From: COMBO-56-21 sp041559015
GTDB lineage: Archaea > Thermoplasmatota > Thermoplasmata > UBA10834
Direction: 5' to 3'
DNA length: 64,000 nt
Assembly (NCBI GenBank): GCA_041559015.1
Contig: JBFFED010000005.1
Coordinates: forward strand, 4,192-68,191
Below the pieces are notes generated by a model. The model was not told the origin of the DNA and ran no database searches. It was given only the letters and a program-made list of their open reading frames with translations. Shown here one piece after another: positions 43,124-52,025 of the stretch. A program made the position numbers and the translations under genes. The first letter of the stretch is position 1; each line of letters starts with the position of its first letter.

Positions 43124-44746
43124 TCAGTTCACCGTCACATCGATTGCATAGTAGCAGAATGGGCTCGTACCTGGACTGATTGTGGCATACAGAACGATGC
43201 TCGAGCTCCCGAACTCATCCGCGACCGCCTGTATCCTCATGTAAAGCGTCGAACTACCCGACAGTGTGACCGAAGATCCAGAGGACTGGGTCACGGCTCC
43301 GTCGGCGATCAATACCTGAGCAGTGGCGGGAGAGTAAAGAGAGACATTCATGCTGGTTATCCTGTCGATCGAGGAGTAGCTGTACACGGACAGACTGACG
43401 GAGTAGCTTGTCGATTCAGAATTCACGAACCTCAGGACGTAGTCGAAGTCGCTCGGTGTCGCGAAGTTCGTGGTCTGTCCAGTGCCCCAGTAGATGGTGT
43501 AGGTTATCCCACTGCCAGTCGGGTTGGTGAGCACTGCGAGCAGCCGGTCTCCCGATGATATCGAGGTCTCAGACCCCGCGAACGTGGTGATCACCTCGGA
43601 CTTCGAGGTGGTTATGGGGTCAGTGCTGTCGCTGACGATCCAGTCAGTCACGGCGCCGCTCGTATACACGAGCAGGAGCACATCCATCGACCCCTGGGAA
43701 CTCGCCATGGCCCAGAGGTCCAGCGCCCATGTCCCGGCGTATACCGTCGCCGCGCTGGTATATGCAGGCGACCAAAGGAAGGCTGAATTGCCGGCCGAGA
43801 CTGTGAAGGACCCGCTCGTGGCAGGAGCGGTTAGGTCCGTATTGCTGGAAGCCGATGGTATCGTCCCCTGTACAGCATCGCCTATCATCGCCCATGTGAC
43901 GCTTGACGTCGTCGAGAAGTCTATTGTGGTTGAAGTCTGTGGCGACATGACTCGCTTATACTCCGCCGCTCCGCCCAATGTAGATCTGTCTGTGCTGTAT
44001 ATCGTTGTGAATCCGCTACCTGCAGATGGATCTGGAGCGGTCCCAGAGGAAACTCTGACGGCCACCGCACCGATCAGGAAATCATTGGGGTTCACGGTCG
44101 AGAGGGTCACTGACTGCGCTGTCCCGCTACCCGTGCCAGTGACTGGAGAGCTCAGGCCGGGGTCGAAGGGATCAGCGGTGTTCGCGCCGCTGATCCCAAA
44201 GGCGATGACTATGAAGATCGTGTTAGCGCTGAAGCTCACGGTTATGTCCCTTGAGCTCGCAGTCGGCGCTACCGCCCACCAAGTCTCGACCCTCTCGTTC
44301 GTGCCATCTGAGACAGCACCCCTCTGTGTCCAGGTAAGCGCGGTCCCGGAATTCGTCACGGAGGTCACCGTCGCATCGCCTCTGATCAACGCAGCCACAT
44401 AGATCAGGTCGTCCGCATTGCTCGTGGAGAGGCCACTTACCGTTCCAGAATTCGCGGTGTCTGCCACCATCCCCGAACCATCGAGTGCTGGCGCTGCGTA
44501 AGCCGACACCGTCGCATCCGCGGTCTCGTAGAACTCAAGTCCGGCGCCGATAGTCACTTCTCCGTAATCCCCTGTAGAGGAGATCGACGAACTGCCTATG
44601 TCTCCGGTATTGAGGGCAACGGGAGCGGTTTGAGCAGTTGACGTTCCATCACATCCATACTCTTCTATCACGAGGGCGCTGGACAGCCCTGAGGCTATCA
44701 TGAACGAGGAGACTACGACTATCAGCGGACGCAGACAGTGCCCCAT
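43124..44746 (-). CDS. Large secreted Ser/Thr-rich beta protein
   Basis: A 540-residue protein with an N-terminal hydrophobic signal (CLRPLIVVVSSFMIASGLSSA) just after ATG 44746; the open frame upstream is unlikely. The mature part is rich in Ser, Thr, Gly and Ala with alternating beta patterns, at least two repeated beta-sandwich-like regions, very few lysines and a single C-terminal Cys (SPFCYYAIDVTVN). No transmembrane anchor at the C-terminus. It lies between the TasA-like subunit and the signal peptidase, so a minor fibre component or adhesin is plausible. Confidence 0.65.
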   Translation of the reverse strand: MGHCLRPLIVVVSSFMIASGLSSALVIEEYGCDGTSTAQTAPVALNTGDIGSSSISSTGDYGEVTIGAGLEFYETADATVSAYAAPALDGSGMVADTANSGTVSGLSTSNADDLIYVAALIRGDATVTSVTNSGTALTWTQRGAVSDGTNERVETWWAVAPTASSRDITVSFSANTIFIVIAFGISGANTADPFDPGLSSPVTGTGSGTAQSVTLSTVNPNDFLIGAVAVRVSSGTAPDPSAGSGFTTIYSTDRSTLGGAAEYKRVMSPQTSTTIDFSTTSSVTWAMIGDAVQGTIPSASSNTDLTAPATSGSFTVSAGNSAFLWSPAYTSAATVYAGTWALDLWAMASSQGSMDVLLLVYTSGAVTDWIVSDSTDPITTSKSEVITTFAGSETSISSGDRLLAVLTNPTGSGITYTIYWGTGQTTNFATPSDFDYVLRFVNSESTSYSVSLSVYSYSSIDRITSMNVSLYSPATAQVLIADGAVTQSSGSSVTLSGSSTLYMRIQAVADEFGSSSIVLYATISPGTSPFCYYAIDVTVN

Positions 44747-44834
44747 TTGTCCATCCCAGCCTTGCTCCAACTCAGGAAGCGCCCTGGACACATCCGCCAG
44801 TGGCGGGGTTGCCGCCACTGGCGGCGTTCAGCGT

Positions 44835-45464
44835 CTAAGCCCACTGGATGGCTATGTCGAACGTCACTGCCTGTCCCGTTGTCGCCGTGGATATCGCGTA
44901 CGCAACTACCTCGATGTAGTGGGTAGCGCCAGCTCCAAGCGCCTGGCTTGATCCCAAGACAGACCCGCCGGTCGTGCTCGTTATCTCGAAGGAACCAACG
45001 TTGCTGGAGGCGGGGTCATCCGTCTGGCTGGTGCAGTAGTACACCACGATCTTCCCAAGGACGCTGTTAGTATCGACAATGTTCGATATCGTCACGGAGT
45101 TGACCGTTCGGGCCGTGGCGCTCGGGTTGTCGATCTGCAGAAGGTCTGTGTAGTACGTCGCGGGCTGCGGCGTGTTCGTCACCGACGGGAACATGTCGAT
45201 GGCGATGGCGGCGTAGTCATACGTGCTGGCAACAGTGACTGTCGCACTCGGATATCCAGAGCCACCAGAGTCAGACCCGGCAACCAGTTGCACATCTGGT
45301 GTCCTGACGGTCGCAGTCGCATCTCCATAGTAGTTCACGAAAACCGAGGCGCTCGCAGTTGCCATCAGCATTGACAAGAGCAGAACGCCCAGGATCTTCC
45401 CGGTCTTCGAGTTCAGTCTCGATGTTCTCTCACGCATTCGGGCTATCATCTCTGACAATCCCAT
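44835..45464 (-). CDS. TasA/camelysin-like secreted fibre subunit candidate
   Basis: A 209-residue protein with a long basic N-terminus, hydrophobic signal (GKILGVLLLSMLMATASAS) and a mature start VFVNYYGDATATVRTPDVQL, reminiscent of TasA/CalY proteins, whose mature end begins with a short donor-strand-like segment before the first core strand. The body is a beta-sandwich rich in Thr/Ser/Val with the conserved-looking LQIDNPSATARTVNSVTISN. TasA-type proteins form extracellular fibres in Bacillus, and archaeal bundling pili use the same fold. Identification rests on pattern and on the neighbouring signal peptidase. Confidence 0.6.
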   Translation of the reverse strand: MGLSEMIARMRERTSRLNSKTGKILGVLLLSMLMATASASVFVNYYGDATATVRTPDVQLVAGSDSGGSGYPSATVTVASTYDYAAIAIDMFPSVTNTPQPATYYTDLLQIDNPSATARTVNSVTISNIVDTNSVLGKIVVYYCTSQTDDPASSNVGSFEITSTTGGSVLGSSQALGAGATHYIEVVAYAISTATTGQAVTFDIAIQWA

Positions 45465-45829
45465 ATTCTTTGCCTCATACCCATGCTTCGGGTGTGAGAG
45501 CCTATCTCGATGGGGTGTATTTGTACCGCCTCACCTGGTTCGCAATTTTGATAACAGGTCTTGGCCGACGGTATATAAACCTACGCCCATGGCCGTCGAC
45601 CGCGATTCCAGCAAGTCTGGCTATCACCGCTTGAGGGCTCCGAACACATGGGGGCGTGCGCGGCCAGTATGACCATGGATTAACATCCGGAAAACACGCC
45701 AGTGTTCATTGCTCGGGAGGGGCACGGCCTCTATCTGGTGAATACGGCCACTCCATTTCGCCCCAGGTGAGTGGACTGCCAGGTCCATGGTACAGAAAAA
45801 CGAGTGATAAGGGGTTTAAAAGGGGGCGC
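45465..45829. other. Intergenic region with promoter of the fibre-like locus
   Basis: 365 bp without a gene. It contains the minus-strand promoter of the TasA-like gene near 45571-45580 and, at the far end, the 3' flank of the M28 peptidase gene with a short T/A-rich stretch (about 45805-45822). No repeat or RNA was recognised. Small frames here overlap and show no protein-like pattern. Confidence 0.4.
45571..45580 (-). promoter_or_regulatory. TATA box for the TasA-like locus
   Basis: On the minus strand GTTTATATAC is a good archaeal TATA box, about 110 bp before the ATG, so the mRNA would have a leader of roughly 85 nt. It probably drives the TasA-like gene, the large secreted protein, the signal peptidase and the zinc-ribbon membrane protein. 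Confidence 0.55.
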
Positions 45830-47977
45830 CTACAGCTGTGAGGACAGGACATCTATCTGGTCGTTGGCGCCCTCGATCGCGTCGCACATCATCACGAAGG
45901 CGTTCTCAAGCTGCACGATGGAAACGTCCACGAGCTTCTGCTCCAACGAGGCGATGATCGGCCCGAGCGCCTCCGGGGTGACTGCGTTCTCGCCCATGAG
46001 CCCGACGAGGGCATCATATTCAGGCCACACGTCGACCGACAGTTGCAGGTGCGTCTGAAGACCCCACGAGGCCATCCTGCTCCCCGTCAGCCTGTCCCTC
46101 TGGTCCAAGTAGTTGTCGTAGGAGCTGTAGTCGTAGTACCAGACCATGCCGACCCAGTTGAGATGTCTGATCGCACCTGTCACCATGGAGTTCCCCGCTG
46201 CCGCTTTCAGCATACCGATGGCTGCGTCTGCCTTGTACACGTCGTTTATCGGCTGCTGGTACGGGTACCAATCCTGCTCCCAGACACCTATGGCTATCAG
46301 GGCCGTATCGAGGGCCTCGACTATGCTCATCAGCTGCAAGTTCACCTCGTGAGCCTCCGAGACTGGGACCAGTCCCAGGGCGGGCTGGAGAGCTGACACC
46401 TTCGAACTGAACTCTGACACTTCCCCTAGGAGCCTCTCCAGGTTCTCCGTGCTCACGCCGTACTCGTCGTAGATGTCATAGAGGCCGTCGACGCCGAAGT
46501 TGCCTCCCAGGAGCGTGCTCTCGAGCTGCCCCGCAAGCACACTGAAGTCGTAAGGCGCGATAGGTGTCGTCATCAACCTCACGGACATGTCGGTGAGCAG
46601 AGTGAACAACTGCTCAAGGTAGCCGTAGTCTATGATGTTCGGCGCATCGAGATTCGAGTGGTAGTAGAACTCCTCCCATGCCGTCGATACCGTCTCGAAC
46701 TCTATGCCGGGTATGCCCGCGGCCGAGAAGGTCCAATGGTCAGCCCATGTGTGCACTGTAGGTGCCAGTATGGCCCCATAAGGCACGTTGGCCCGATTGT
46801 CCGATAGTACCTGCTTCACGAAGGTCGCAATCTCAGGCACGCAGTTGATGTAGACTGGCTCTCCGGCCATACCCATCAGCTCAAGGCAGAGATACGCCAC
46901 GCTCTTCCCGACCCACTCCGGGTGCGCCTCTATGATCTGGTAATTGGCGCCCCAGCACCAATCGAAGTACGTGTCATCTATCCCGTACTCCTCGGCCGTA
47001 TGCGAAGTGAATATCATCGTCCTGTCTGGCACCCATCCATCCTCGTCGATGGTATCCACCATCGCCTTCGCGATGACAAGCAGCGCTGCCACAGCGGAAG
47101 TGTCGTCCATCGCCCCCTGGAACCAGGCATCGTGGTGCGGGCCTATGATGACATACTCGTCAGAGTCCGTGCCCCAGTGCTTCCCAGGCAGGTATCCCAC
47201 GACATTGTACCCGAAGCTGTCACCGTCGCCACGTGAGCCCTTCACGATGTCGCTGTACATGGTCGCGGTCCACATGCCTCCCTTCTCTATCTTCTCGATC
47301 ACCTTAAGCGCATTCTCCTTGCTTATCGATATCAGCGGCGGGAATCCTGGTACGTAGAGGCCATCGTGACACGATATCGCATCCGGGCCCTGGCCGACGT
47401 TCGAATCGATGGTCGTCACGACCATCCCTGCGACCTCGTGCTCCATTGCCCCGTAGGCCATGGAGTCGACCCAGTAATCGTAGCCGATCCAGTTTGCGAG
47501 GACTATCTTGCCTTTCACGTCCTTGCCATCGTAGTCGCTATCGTAGCCATTGCCGATCCAGACTATCTCTGCGGTTATGGACTCCATATCAGGAGTGGCC
47601 TGATCGTCCGTACCTGGAAAGCCGCCAAAGGAGGCGGCGGTCATCGTTCCGAGTCCTGGGACCTGGAGATATGCGGACCTGAACTCCCATGAATCGACCG
47701 GCACAGGTTCCAACACCACATCGGTCAGGCCCATCAGCTCCATCTCATTCGCGATGTACTCGGCCGCCTCGATGTCAGCCGGGCCGCCCGCCCCCCTGAA
47801 ACCGATGGCGCTGTCTCCCATCGCGCACACATCGTCGATTATGCGTTCCGCGTAGTACATGTCCAACTTCTCGACTACATTCGCCGTCCAATCCGGTTTC
47901 ACAGGCTTCGCTGCCATTACTGAGACAGGTGCTGCGACCAGTATCGCTAAGGCGATTGCGGTCAGAAGCGTTGCCAA
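45830..47977 (-). CDS. Secreted M28-family metallopeptidase with PA domain
   Basis: A 715-residue exported zinc peptidase. It begins at TTG 47977 (GGAG 5-8 nt upstream) with a signal peptide (LLTAIALAILVAAPVSVMAA). A PA-like insert (IVWIGNGYDSDYDGKDVKGK) precedes the M28 catalytic core with zinc and catalytic motifs IIGPHHDAWFQGAMDDTSAV, FTSHTAEEYG, and a later WADHWTFSAAGIPGIEFE. The last ~230 residues are helical and beyond the usual M28 length. It probably hydrolyses peptides outside the cell, feeding a fermentative metabolism. Confidence 0.85.
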   Translation of the reverse strand: MATLLTAIALAILVAAPVSVMAAKPVKPDWTANVVEKLDMYYAERIIDDVCAMGDSAIGFRGAGGPADIEAAEYIANEMELMGLTDVVLEPVPVDSWEFRSAYLQVPGLGTMTAASFGGFPGTDDQATPDMESITAEIVWIGNGYDSDYDGKDVKGKIVLANWIGYDYWVDSMAYGAMEHEVAGMVVTTIDSNVGQGPDAISCHDGLYVPGFPPLISISKENALKVIEKIEKGGMWTATMYSDIVKGSRGDGDSFGYNVVGYLPGKHWGTDSDEYVIIGPHHDAWFQGAMDDTSAVAALLVIAKAMVDTIDEDGWVPDRTMIFTSHTAEEYGIDDTYFDWCWGANYQIIEAHPEWVGKSVAYLCLELMGMAGEPVYINCVPEIATFVKQVLSDNRANVPYGAILAPTVHTWADHWTFSAAGIPGIEFETVSTAWEEFYYHSNLDAPNIIDYGYLEQLFTLLTDMSVRLMTTPIAPYDFSVLAGQLESTLLGGNFGVDGLYDIYDEYGVSTENLERLLGEVSEFSSKVSALQPALGLVPVSEAHEVNLQLMSIVEALDTALIAIGVWEQDWYPYQQPINDVYKADAAIGMLKAAAGNSMVTGAIRHLNWVGMVWYYDYSSYDNYLDQRDRLTGSRMASWGLQTHLQLSVDVWPEYDALVGLMGENAVTPEALGPIIASLEQKLVDVSIVQLENAFVMMCDAIEGANDQIDVLSSQL

Positions 47978-48148
47978 TCTAACTCCGTTCGTACAATCCC
48001 CCCTCCGATGCGCTCAGACCAGAATCCGAACGCCACCCGATATCGCGGTATTCAGTAGAAAATCATTTGTGCGGAACTCTACCTGGCAGACGGCTGAGAA
48101 TGCCACCTCCGCGGGGCCGGCCTGGTGCCGACCTCATCAAGTGGCGGG

Positions 48149-48817
48149 CTACAATCTCCCCAGCTTCCTGAGCAGCATTTCCGGGCTGTCGACCAAGGCA
48201 GCGCGAGCCTCCTCTGGGGTCATGCCCGCGCCCCTGGCAACAGTGGTCGCGAAGGCCATTGTGCTCAGGTCCTCTGGTGAGTGCGCATCCGTGTTCACGA
48301 CGAGCCTCGCTTTCGTTCCCCTCGCAAGATATGCGACATGACCGTTCGCCAGCGAATGACCACTTCTGCAGCTTATCTCAAGGAACACACCGTTGCTGGC
48401 GGCCAGCTCGATATCGTCTACCGACATGAGCCCGGGGTGCGCGAGTATGTCCACCTCCGGGTTTGAGACGGCCTTGAGATTGGTGCCTTTTTCGACGGGC
48501 TCAACAAGCGTCTCCCCGTGAACGACCACGATCTCAGCGCCGAGCTTCCTTGCGTTTCTAATCGCATCGTCGATGTGCCTCACCGGGACATGGGTGAGTT
48601 CGACACCAGGAATAGCCTCTATGCCCCACACATCTGCCTTCCCGCAGTCCCTGGCTGCGGACTCGATGACCTCCTCCATGTTGGAGAAAGAAGCGTGGTC
48701 GGTGATCGCTATCGCCCTGTGGTCAGCCGCAGCGGCCCTCCGGATGAGCTCCATGGGCAGCAGATCGCCGTCGCTGAACAGAGTGTGCATGTGAAAGTCG
48801 CATCTCCTTGCCCTCAT
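48149..48817 (-). CDS. PHP-domain protein, probable histidinol-phosphate phosphatase
   Basis: A 222-residue PHP phosphoesterase with metal ligands in DFHMHTLFSDGDL, AITDHASF, VEL, VVVHGET, DILAHPG and VNTDAHSPED. It is the last gene of the histidine operon, overlapping hisIE by 4 bp. No HisB-N or HisN-type phosphatase is seen in the operon, so this enzyme most likely removes phosphate from histidinol phosphate, the step otherwise missing. Assignment comes from family and context. Confidence 0.82.
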   Translation of the reverse strand: MRARRCDFHMHTLFSDGDLLPMELIRRAAAADHRAIAITDHASFSNMEEVIESAARDCGKADVWGIEAIPGVELTHVPVRHIDDAIRNARKLGAEIVVVHGETLVEPVEKGTNLKAVSNPEVDILAHPGLMSVDDIELAASNGVFLEISCRSGHSLANGHVAYLARGTKARLVVNTDAHSPEDLSTMAFATTVARGAGMTPEEARAALVDSPEMLLRKLGRL

Positions 48818-49392
48818 TTCCTTCTGCCCTCCAATTCCTTGTAGATGTCTTCGATAGTCATCTTCTCGTCATACAGCAGTACCATGAGATGATAGAGAAG
48901 ATCTGCGGCCTCGTAGACCATCTCCTCTCTCTTCCCGTCCTTCGCGGCGAGTATGACCTCCGCGCTCTCCTCGCCTATCTTCTTGAGCAGGAGGTTCCTG
49001 TTCCTGAGGAGCTTCAAGGTGTAGGACGATTCCGGACCCTCCCTCCTGCGCTCATCAAAAACACGCCACAGCTCGCTGACGACATCCTCCTGCCTGAGAG
49101 GCTCCTTGAAGAAGCATGAGTAAGAGCCCGTGTGACACGCAACGCCTGTCTGCTCCACCCTCGCGAGCAATGCGTCCCCGTCACAATCCGTCATGAGCTC
49201 GATGCACCTCTGGAGGTTACCCGATGTCTCGCCCTTCTTCCAGATGGCGTTCCTTGAGCGGCTCCAGTAATGCATGAAACCAGTCTTCTTTGTCAGCTCG
49301 ATCGACTCCTCGTTCATGTACGCGAGCATGAGCACGTTGTTGTTCTTGATATCCTGCACCACGACCGGTGTCAAACCGTCCTCTAGCTTCAT
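48814..49392 (-). CDS. hisI: Bifunctional phosphoribosyl-AMP cyclohydrolase / phosphoribosyl-ATP diphosphatase HisIE
   Basis: A 192-residue two-domain enzyme for histidine steps 2 and 3. The HisI part has YMNEESIELT, SRSRNAIWKKGETSGN and the metal-binding DCDGDALLARVEQTGVACHTG (given in part); the HisE part has KIGEESAEVILAAKD and YEAADLLYHLMVLL. Both parts look complete. It overlaps hisF by 4 bp. Confidence 0.93.
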   Translation of the reverse strand: MKLEDGLTPVVVQDIKNNNVLMLAYMNEESIELTKKTGFMHYWSRSRNAIWKKGETSGNLQRCIELMTDCDGDALLARVEQTGVACHTGSYSCFFKEPLRQEDVVSELWRVFDERRREGPESSYTLKLLRNRNLLLKKIGEESAEVILAAKDGKREEMVYEAADLLYHLMVLLYDEKMTIEDIYKELEGRRK

Positions 49393-50159
49393 TTGACCAC
49401 GCTCTCCCTGACCGGCACGCCCGCTGCCTTGAGCGCCCTCTTGACGTCAGCGACCGTGTGCTGGCCATAATGGAATATCGAGGCGGCCAGGGCGGCATCG
49501 GCCTCCCCCTTCGTGAGGACCTGCACTATGTGCTCGATAGTCCCGCAGCCTCCGGAGGCGATCACAGGCACGCTGACTGCCCTGACAATCGTCCTCGTGA
49601 GCTCGATGTCGTAACCAGCCTTCGTGCCGTCGGCGTCCATGCTAGTGAGCAGGATCTCGCCCGCACCCCTCTCGCAGGCCTCTTTGGCCCACTCGACCGC
49701 GTCCCTGCCGGTCGGCTTGGTCCCAGAATGGGTGTAGACTTCCCAGCCATCACCCGCGCTCTTCGCGTCTATGGCGACCACCACGCATTGGCTCCCGAAG
49801 GCGTCAGCGCACTCGGTGATGAGCCCAGGGCTCTCCACCGCCGCGGTGTTCACCGAGGTCTTGTCGGCACCCGCCTTCAGCGTCTCCCTCACGTCCTCGA
49901 ACGACCGGGTGCCGCCTCCGACAGTCAGAGGTATGAACAGGTTCTCAGCAGTCTTCTTCACCGCTGAGCGCATCGTCGCCGCGCCCGCAACCGTGGCATT
50001 CACGTCCAGGAAGACTATCTCATCCGCACCCTGTCTCTGATACTCCACCGCGAGTGCGGGAGGATCACCCACACTCTGCAGGTTCCTGAAACACACGCCC
50101 TTGACGACGACCCCGTCCTTCACGTCCAGACAAGGCATGATGCGCTTGGTGAGCGGCAT
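49389..50159 (-). CDS. hisF: Imidazole glycerol phosphate synthase cyclase subunit HisF
   Basis: A 256-residue (beta-alpha)8 barrel that uses ammonia from HisH to form IGP and AICAR. The N-terminal MPLTKRIMPCLDVKDG with catalytic Asp, the phosphate loops VGGGTRSFED and VIASGGCGTIEH, and the LLTSMDADGTKAGYD segment with the second catalytic Asp are present. ATG 50159 shares a base with the hisB stop region. The longer upstream frame is a shadow of hisB. Confidence 0.94.
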   Translation of the reverse strand: MPLTKRIMPCLDVKDGVVVKGVCFRNLQSVGDPPALAVEYQRQGADEIVFLDVNATVAGAATMRSAVKKTAENLFIPLTVGGGTRSFEDVRETLKAGADKTSVNTAAVESPGLITECADAFGSQCVVVAIDAKSAGDGWEVYTHSGTKPTGRDAVEWAKEACERGAGEILLTSMDADGTKAGYDIELTRTIVRAVSVPVIASGGCGTIEHIVQVLTKGEADAALAASIFHYGQHTVADVKRALKAAGVPVRESVVK

Positions 50160-50722
50160 CAACCCACCCCCCACTTGACGCTGGACTTGGTCGACATCGT
50201 CGTTGAGGAGACCGTCGTCGCGTCCCTCAGACAGAGGCCGAGGGCCTTGAATGTCGCCTCGATTATGTGGTGCTCGTCCTTGCCACGGACCACAACGGTG
50301 TGCACAGTGGCCCTGAGCTCCATCGCGAACGAGCGCATGAAGTGCTCGTACATCTGGTCGGGGAGCTCGAGGTGCACGTACGGCCTGTCGATGAGGTCTA
50401 CAGTCACCTGCACGAGTGCCTCGTCCATGGGGACAGTCTGACTGGATATCCTCTTGACGGGCGTGTCGCCGATGGCCTCCCTGTACGCCCTTCCCAGGGT
50501 GATTGCGACGTCCTCGACGAGGTGGTGCTCGATGTCTCCTCTGGCAGAGATCTCGAGATCGACCCCCGAGTACTTTGCGAGCGTTTCTACCATGTGCCTC
50601 AGGAACTCGTCCGGGATTCCGCACTTCGAGCAGCCGCTGCCGTCGAGCGCCAATCTTGCGCTTATCGTGGTCTCCTTCGTCTCCCGGGATATCGACGCTG
50701 TCCGCTCCTCCCTCTGGCTCAT
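50159..50722 (-). CDS. hisB: Imidazoleglycerol-phosphate dehydratase HisB
   Basis: A 187-residue monofunctional dehydratase. Metal-binding motifs are EHHLVEDVAITLG and DEHHIIEATFKALG, with the RETKETTISARLALDG start of the family. The usual GIPFLDHML is here GIPDEFLRHMVETL, a mild divergence that keeps the His. There is no N-terminal phosphatase domain, consistent with the separate PHP enzyme. Confidence 0.92.
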   Translation of the reverse strand: MSQREERTASISRETKETTISARLALDGSGCSKCGIPDEFLRHMVETLAKYSGVDLEISARGDIEHHLVEDVAITLGRAYREAIGDTPVKRISSQTVPMDEALVQVTVDLIDRPYVHLELPDQMYEHFMRSFAMELRATVHTVVVRGKDEHHIIEATFKALGLCLRDATTVSSTTMSTKSSVKWGVG

Positions 50723-51429
50723 GTGAAAGACCTCACTGCCTTTCTGAAATCTATCCTTCCGGTGTAAACCGCCATGCCGAGAACCGCGGAGTGGGCGCCC
50801 ATGCGCCTGAGGGTGTCCAGATCGATAGTGTCGGTGATGCCCCCGGAGACTATGACAGGTTTGCGTGTCGCCTTGATCAACGCCCGGATGGGCTGCGGGT
50901 CTATGCCCTCCAGGCGGCCCTCGACCCCCACGTTCGTGTACAGGAAACCGAATATTGGCATGGTCTCGAGGTCCTTCGCGACTGTGATGATGTTCCTGCC
51001 TGAGCCTTCCTGCCAGCCTTTGATTAGCACCTCGTCGGCGACCGAGTCTATCGCCACCACTATTCCATCAGGGTACTCATTCGCGATCTCCTCCACGAAC
51101 TGTCTGTCCTGTATGGCCCTCGTTCCGACGATAACACGCTCGCAGCCCATACTGAACAGTCTCTGGACCTTTTCGGTCGAGCGGACTCCTCCCCCTACCT
51201 GGACGGGGATCGAGACGGAGGCTGCCACCATCTCCACGAGCTGCTCGTTGTTGCCTGTCCCGAAGGCGGAATCCAGGTCGATCATGTGTATGATCTCCGC
51301 CCCTTCGTCCTGCCATCTTCGGGCGACCCCCATGACATCGTCGATGACGACCTTCTCGGTCCCGGGCTTTCCTCCAACAAGCTGGACGCATCTGCCCCCT
51401 TTGACGTCTATCGCAGGTATGATCTTCAC
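50719..51429 (-). CDS. hisA: ProFAR isomerase HisA
   Basis: A 236-residue barrel that isomerises ProFAR to PRFAR. Catalytic Asp in MKIIPAIDVKGG, phosphate loops VGGGVRST and VSGGITDTIDL, and the second Asp region FLYTNVGVEGRLEG (where Thr/Asp are usual) are visible. It overlaps hisB and hisH by 4 bp each. Confidence 0.93.
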   Translation of the reverse strand: MKIIPAIDVKGGRCVQLVGGKPGTEKVVIDDVMGVARRWQDEGAEIIHMIDLDSAFGTGNNEQLVEMVAASVSIPVQVGGGVRSTEKVQRLFSMGCERVIVGTRAIQDRQFVEEIANEYPDGIVVAIDSVADEVLIKGWQEGSGRNIITVAKDLETMPIFGFLYTNVGVEGRLEGIDPQPIRALIKATRKPVIVSGGITDTIDLDTLRRMGAHSAVLGMAVYTGRIDFRKAVRSFT

Positions 51430-52025
51430 TTCAACCCCTCCGCTATCCTGATGAAATTCGCAAGCAACCTCAGCCCAAGGGGACCGCTCTTCTCCGGGTG
51501 GAACTGCACGCCGCAGAGCGCCCCCTTCCTCACGGCAGAGGGAAAGCTTTCCCCATACTCGGTCTTTGCGACTCCGACCGCCTCATCCGGATGACATACA
51601 TACGAATTCGCGAAGTAGAACTGCGTGCGTCCGGGGACGCCGTCGAACAGGGGATCCTCAAGGGGAACGACGTCGTTCCAGCCCATCTGGGGTATCCTTT
51701 CGGCCCTCAGCCTCCTAACCTCGCCTCTCAGCACGGCCACTCCTTCACCAGGGGACTCCTCGCTGCGCTCGAACAGTATCTGCATGCCCAGGCAGACCCC
51801 TAGCGTGGGCGTCCCGTCGTCTATCCGTCTCCTGAGCGCCGGAAGAATCGGCCTGAGGGTCTCCATCGCAGCGCCGAACGCCCCGACGCCCGGGAAGACG
51901 ATGCTCTCGGACTCCAGCAGCATCGCGGGGTCGGAGACTATCTCGACCCTCGCGCCCGCGCGCTCCAGCCCCTTCGCTATGCTGTGAAGGTTCCCGACGC
52001 CGTAGTCCATGATGGACACTCTCAC
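51426..52025 (-). CDS. hisH: Imidazole glycerol phosphate synthase glutaminase HisH
   Basis: A 199-residue class I glutamine amidotransferase. It has MDYGVGNLHSI, FPGVGAFG, the nucleophile elbow GVCLGMQILFE and the His/Glu pair in GVQFHPEKSG. The GTG at 52025 overlaps the hisC stop (GTGA) and gives the family length; the upstream extension is a shadow of hisC. It forms the IGP synthase complex with HisF. Confidence 0.92.
   Translation of the reverse strand: MRVSIMDYGVGNLHSIAKGLERAGARVEIVSDPAMLLESESIVFPGVGAFGAAMETLRPILPALRRRIDDGTPTLGVCLGMQILFERSEESPGEGVAVLRGEVRRLRAERIPQMGWNDVVPLEDPLFDGVPGRTQFYFANSYVCHPDEAVGVAKTEYGESFPSAVRKGALCGVQFHPEKSGPLGLRLLANFIRIAEGLK

Noticed and set aside
43524..44402. 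292-codon plus-strand frame opposite the large secreted protein
   Set aside because: Mirror of a Thr/Ser-rich gene with strong codon bias; the minus-strand protein has a signal peptide and fits the operon.
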